A stretch of DNA of 20,890 nt, from positions 1 through 20,890 of IMG/VR virus record IMGVR_UViG_3300007345_000373, one strand, 5' to 3'. This DNA is from a virus. The translations under genes were made by a program, and so were the position numbers. Of the stretch, positions 20,268 through 20,890 are shown in pieces. Below the pieces are notes generated by a model that saw only the letters and a list, made by a program, of their open reading frames with translations, searched no databases and was not told the DNA's origin. How positions within the stretch are numbered: position 1 is the stretch's first letter; each line of letters begins with the position of its first letter.

Positions 20268-20694
20268 GTTTTGGATTATTAAAGATGCGACGCAAATCAC
20301 TGAAAGATTGGTGTTTTTTGAGCGATGGTTGAGAGATAATTGGAATTGGGAGTATCCAGTACAGTTTAAAGTTGGCCGCTATCAAGAGAAGCGGTCGCTA
20401 TCGCAGAATGCTCTGTTCCATGTTTGGTGCCGAGAGATGGCAGATCACTTCTCATCGAAGGGCGCAGACATAACAGAGGCAACGATGAAAGAGCTTCTCA
20501 AGTACAAGTTTCTTGGCACAGAAGATCGAGTAATCCACAAAACCGTTATTCCGGGGCAGGTTAGGGAAACCAGCGGCCTCGGTAGAGGGGAGATGATGGA
20601 TTTTATGGATCAGGTGCAAAGCTGGGCGCTAGACCACGGAGTAAAGCTAACCTGTCCCATAGATTCGGAGTATATGAAACTCAAAGGGGGTTAG
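20260..20694 (+). CDS. NinB/Orf-like recombination mediator (144 aa)
   Basis: The start is ATG 20260, overlapping the previous stop by eight bases; a TTG six codons earlier is in frame but less likely. The segment KRSLSQNALFHVWCREMADH (residues 44-63) matches the RS-x-x-QN-x-x-[LF]-[HW] pattern of the NinB/Orf family. Near the C-terminus GRGEMMDFMDQVQSWALDHG and VKLTCPID fit the family's closing helix and strand. Length 144 is close to lambda Orf (146). Lambda Orf helps annealing proteins displace SSB from ssDNA; the same role here would fit the putative annealing protein at 16664. The middle (ATMKELLKYKFLG and after) is more divergent. Confidence 0.6.
   Translation: MSEFWIIKDATQITERLVFFERWLRDNWNWEYPVQFKVGRYQEKRSLSQNALFHVWCREMADHFSSKGADITEATMKELLKYKFLGTEDRVIHKTVIPGQVRETSGLGRGEMMDFMDQVQSWALDHGVKLTCPIDSEYMKLKGG
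20683..20690 (+). promoter_or_regulatory. Ribosome-binding site for the final partial gene
   Basis: AAAGGGGG at 20683-20690, five bases before GTG 20696. It supports GTG 20696 over the GTG at 20694, whose frame closes after 20 codons. Confidence 0.6.
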
Positions 20695-20695
20695 T

Positions 20696-20890
20696 GTGGG
20701 CCATCCATTACTACAGTTTTGCCAAACACAAGAGCAAGCAGATGCAGTCACGCTGACTGAAATTGAGGGTCTTAGCCAAAGAGAGGCCGCGTCAAGGCTA
20801 GGAATCTGCAGAACAGCGTTGAGAGATAGGCTGACAGTTGTTAAAAACAAGGCTGCAAAAAGAGGCTACAGTCCAAATAATGACTGGAAC
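20696..20890 (+). CDS. HTH-domain phage protein, 3' end beyond window (65 aa visible)
   Basis: GTG at 20696, one base after the previous TAG, open to the window edge. Visible sequence starts MGHPLLQFCQTQEQADAVTL. Residues 26-50 (LSQREAASRLGICRTALRDR) are a helix-turn-helix of the sigma-70 region 4/transposase-like type; then come KNKAAKRGYSPNNDWN. In other environmental phages an N-terminal domain of this kind (HTH followed by a basic ...AA..GY.P..D phrase) leads into a larger protein, often a nuclease-like one, but the rest is not visible here and I assign no function beyond DNA binding. Confidence 0.65.
   Translation, partial: MGHPLLQFCQTQEQADAVTLTEIEGLSQREAASRLGICRTALRDRLTVVKNKAAKRGYSPNNDWN

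Noticed and set aside
1-20890. tRNA genes, integrase, diversity-generating retroelement, insertion sequences
   Set aside because: I looked for cloverleaf-type palindromes with CCA-type ends, tyrosine/serine recombinase motifs, a reverse transcriptase (YxDD) and terminal inverted repeats with transposase; none was seen by eye. A computed search would be needed to exclude weak tRNAs.

Overview
The window is a stretch of a tailed bacteriophage genome (Caudoviricetes), most likely short-tailed (podovirus-like) and of the kind common in aquatic phages of Gram-negative bacteria. The grounds are a P22-size portal protein, a putative P22 gp10-like tail protein, Gly/Ala-rich ejection-type internal proteins, an SU10-type major capsid protein, no tape measure or sheath gene, and dense one-strand packing. 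Every supported gene is on the + strand. No integrase, terminase, DNA polymerase or tRNA gene is visible, so both ends of the genome lie outside and the lifestyle cannot be decided. The host assignment is an inference from protein style; no host marker is present.

Layout. 1-4502: tail appendage and tail genes (fibre-like and beta-rich proteins, a putative P22 gp10-like protein at 2341-3852, a jelly-roll-like tip protein at 3849-4502). 4514-9870: small acyltransferase-like protein, then a run of Gln/Met/Gly-rich and Ala/Gly-rich virion proteins that look like the internal/ejection set; one ends in an S74-type self-cleaving chaperone domain. 9870-14100: portal, a small head protein, scaffold and major capsid protein, closed by a strong intrinsic terminator at 14117-14142. 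14158-14871: three small head/virion-module genes. 14873-15845: lysis cassette (TM plus coiled-coil protein, GTA-type three-TM holin, M15 peptidase). 15846-15954: the longest gene-free gap (109 bases), with two palindromes and a possible promoter. 15955-17734: small early genes, an FDXHR-type zinc protein, a putative ssDNA-annealing protein, a small protein with an SSB-like C-terminal tip, and an XRE-family regulator. 17792-20890: replication/recombination block: CHC2 zinc-finger primase-like protein, HTH replication initiator, DnaB/Twinkle-like helicase, a DUF3310 protein, a NinB/Orf-like recombination protein, and the start of another HTH protein.

Most genes are translationally coupled. Structural and lysis genes mainly use TAATG junctions; the early block uses ATGA/GTGA junctions and 8-base overlaps.

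The most interesting feature is not a gene. Inside the initiator gene (18444-18539) there are four 21-base direct repeats, TAGCGGT-N6-ATGAATAC, followed at once by an A-rich, G-poor segment holding two copies of AACCATCAA 11 bases apart. This has the layout of the phage lambda origin inside gene O: iterons in the linker between the initiator's DNA-binding and C-terminal parts, with a likely unwinding element next to them and the helicase gene downstream. I propose it as the phage replication origin.
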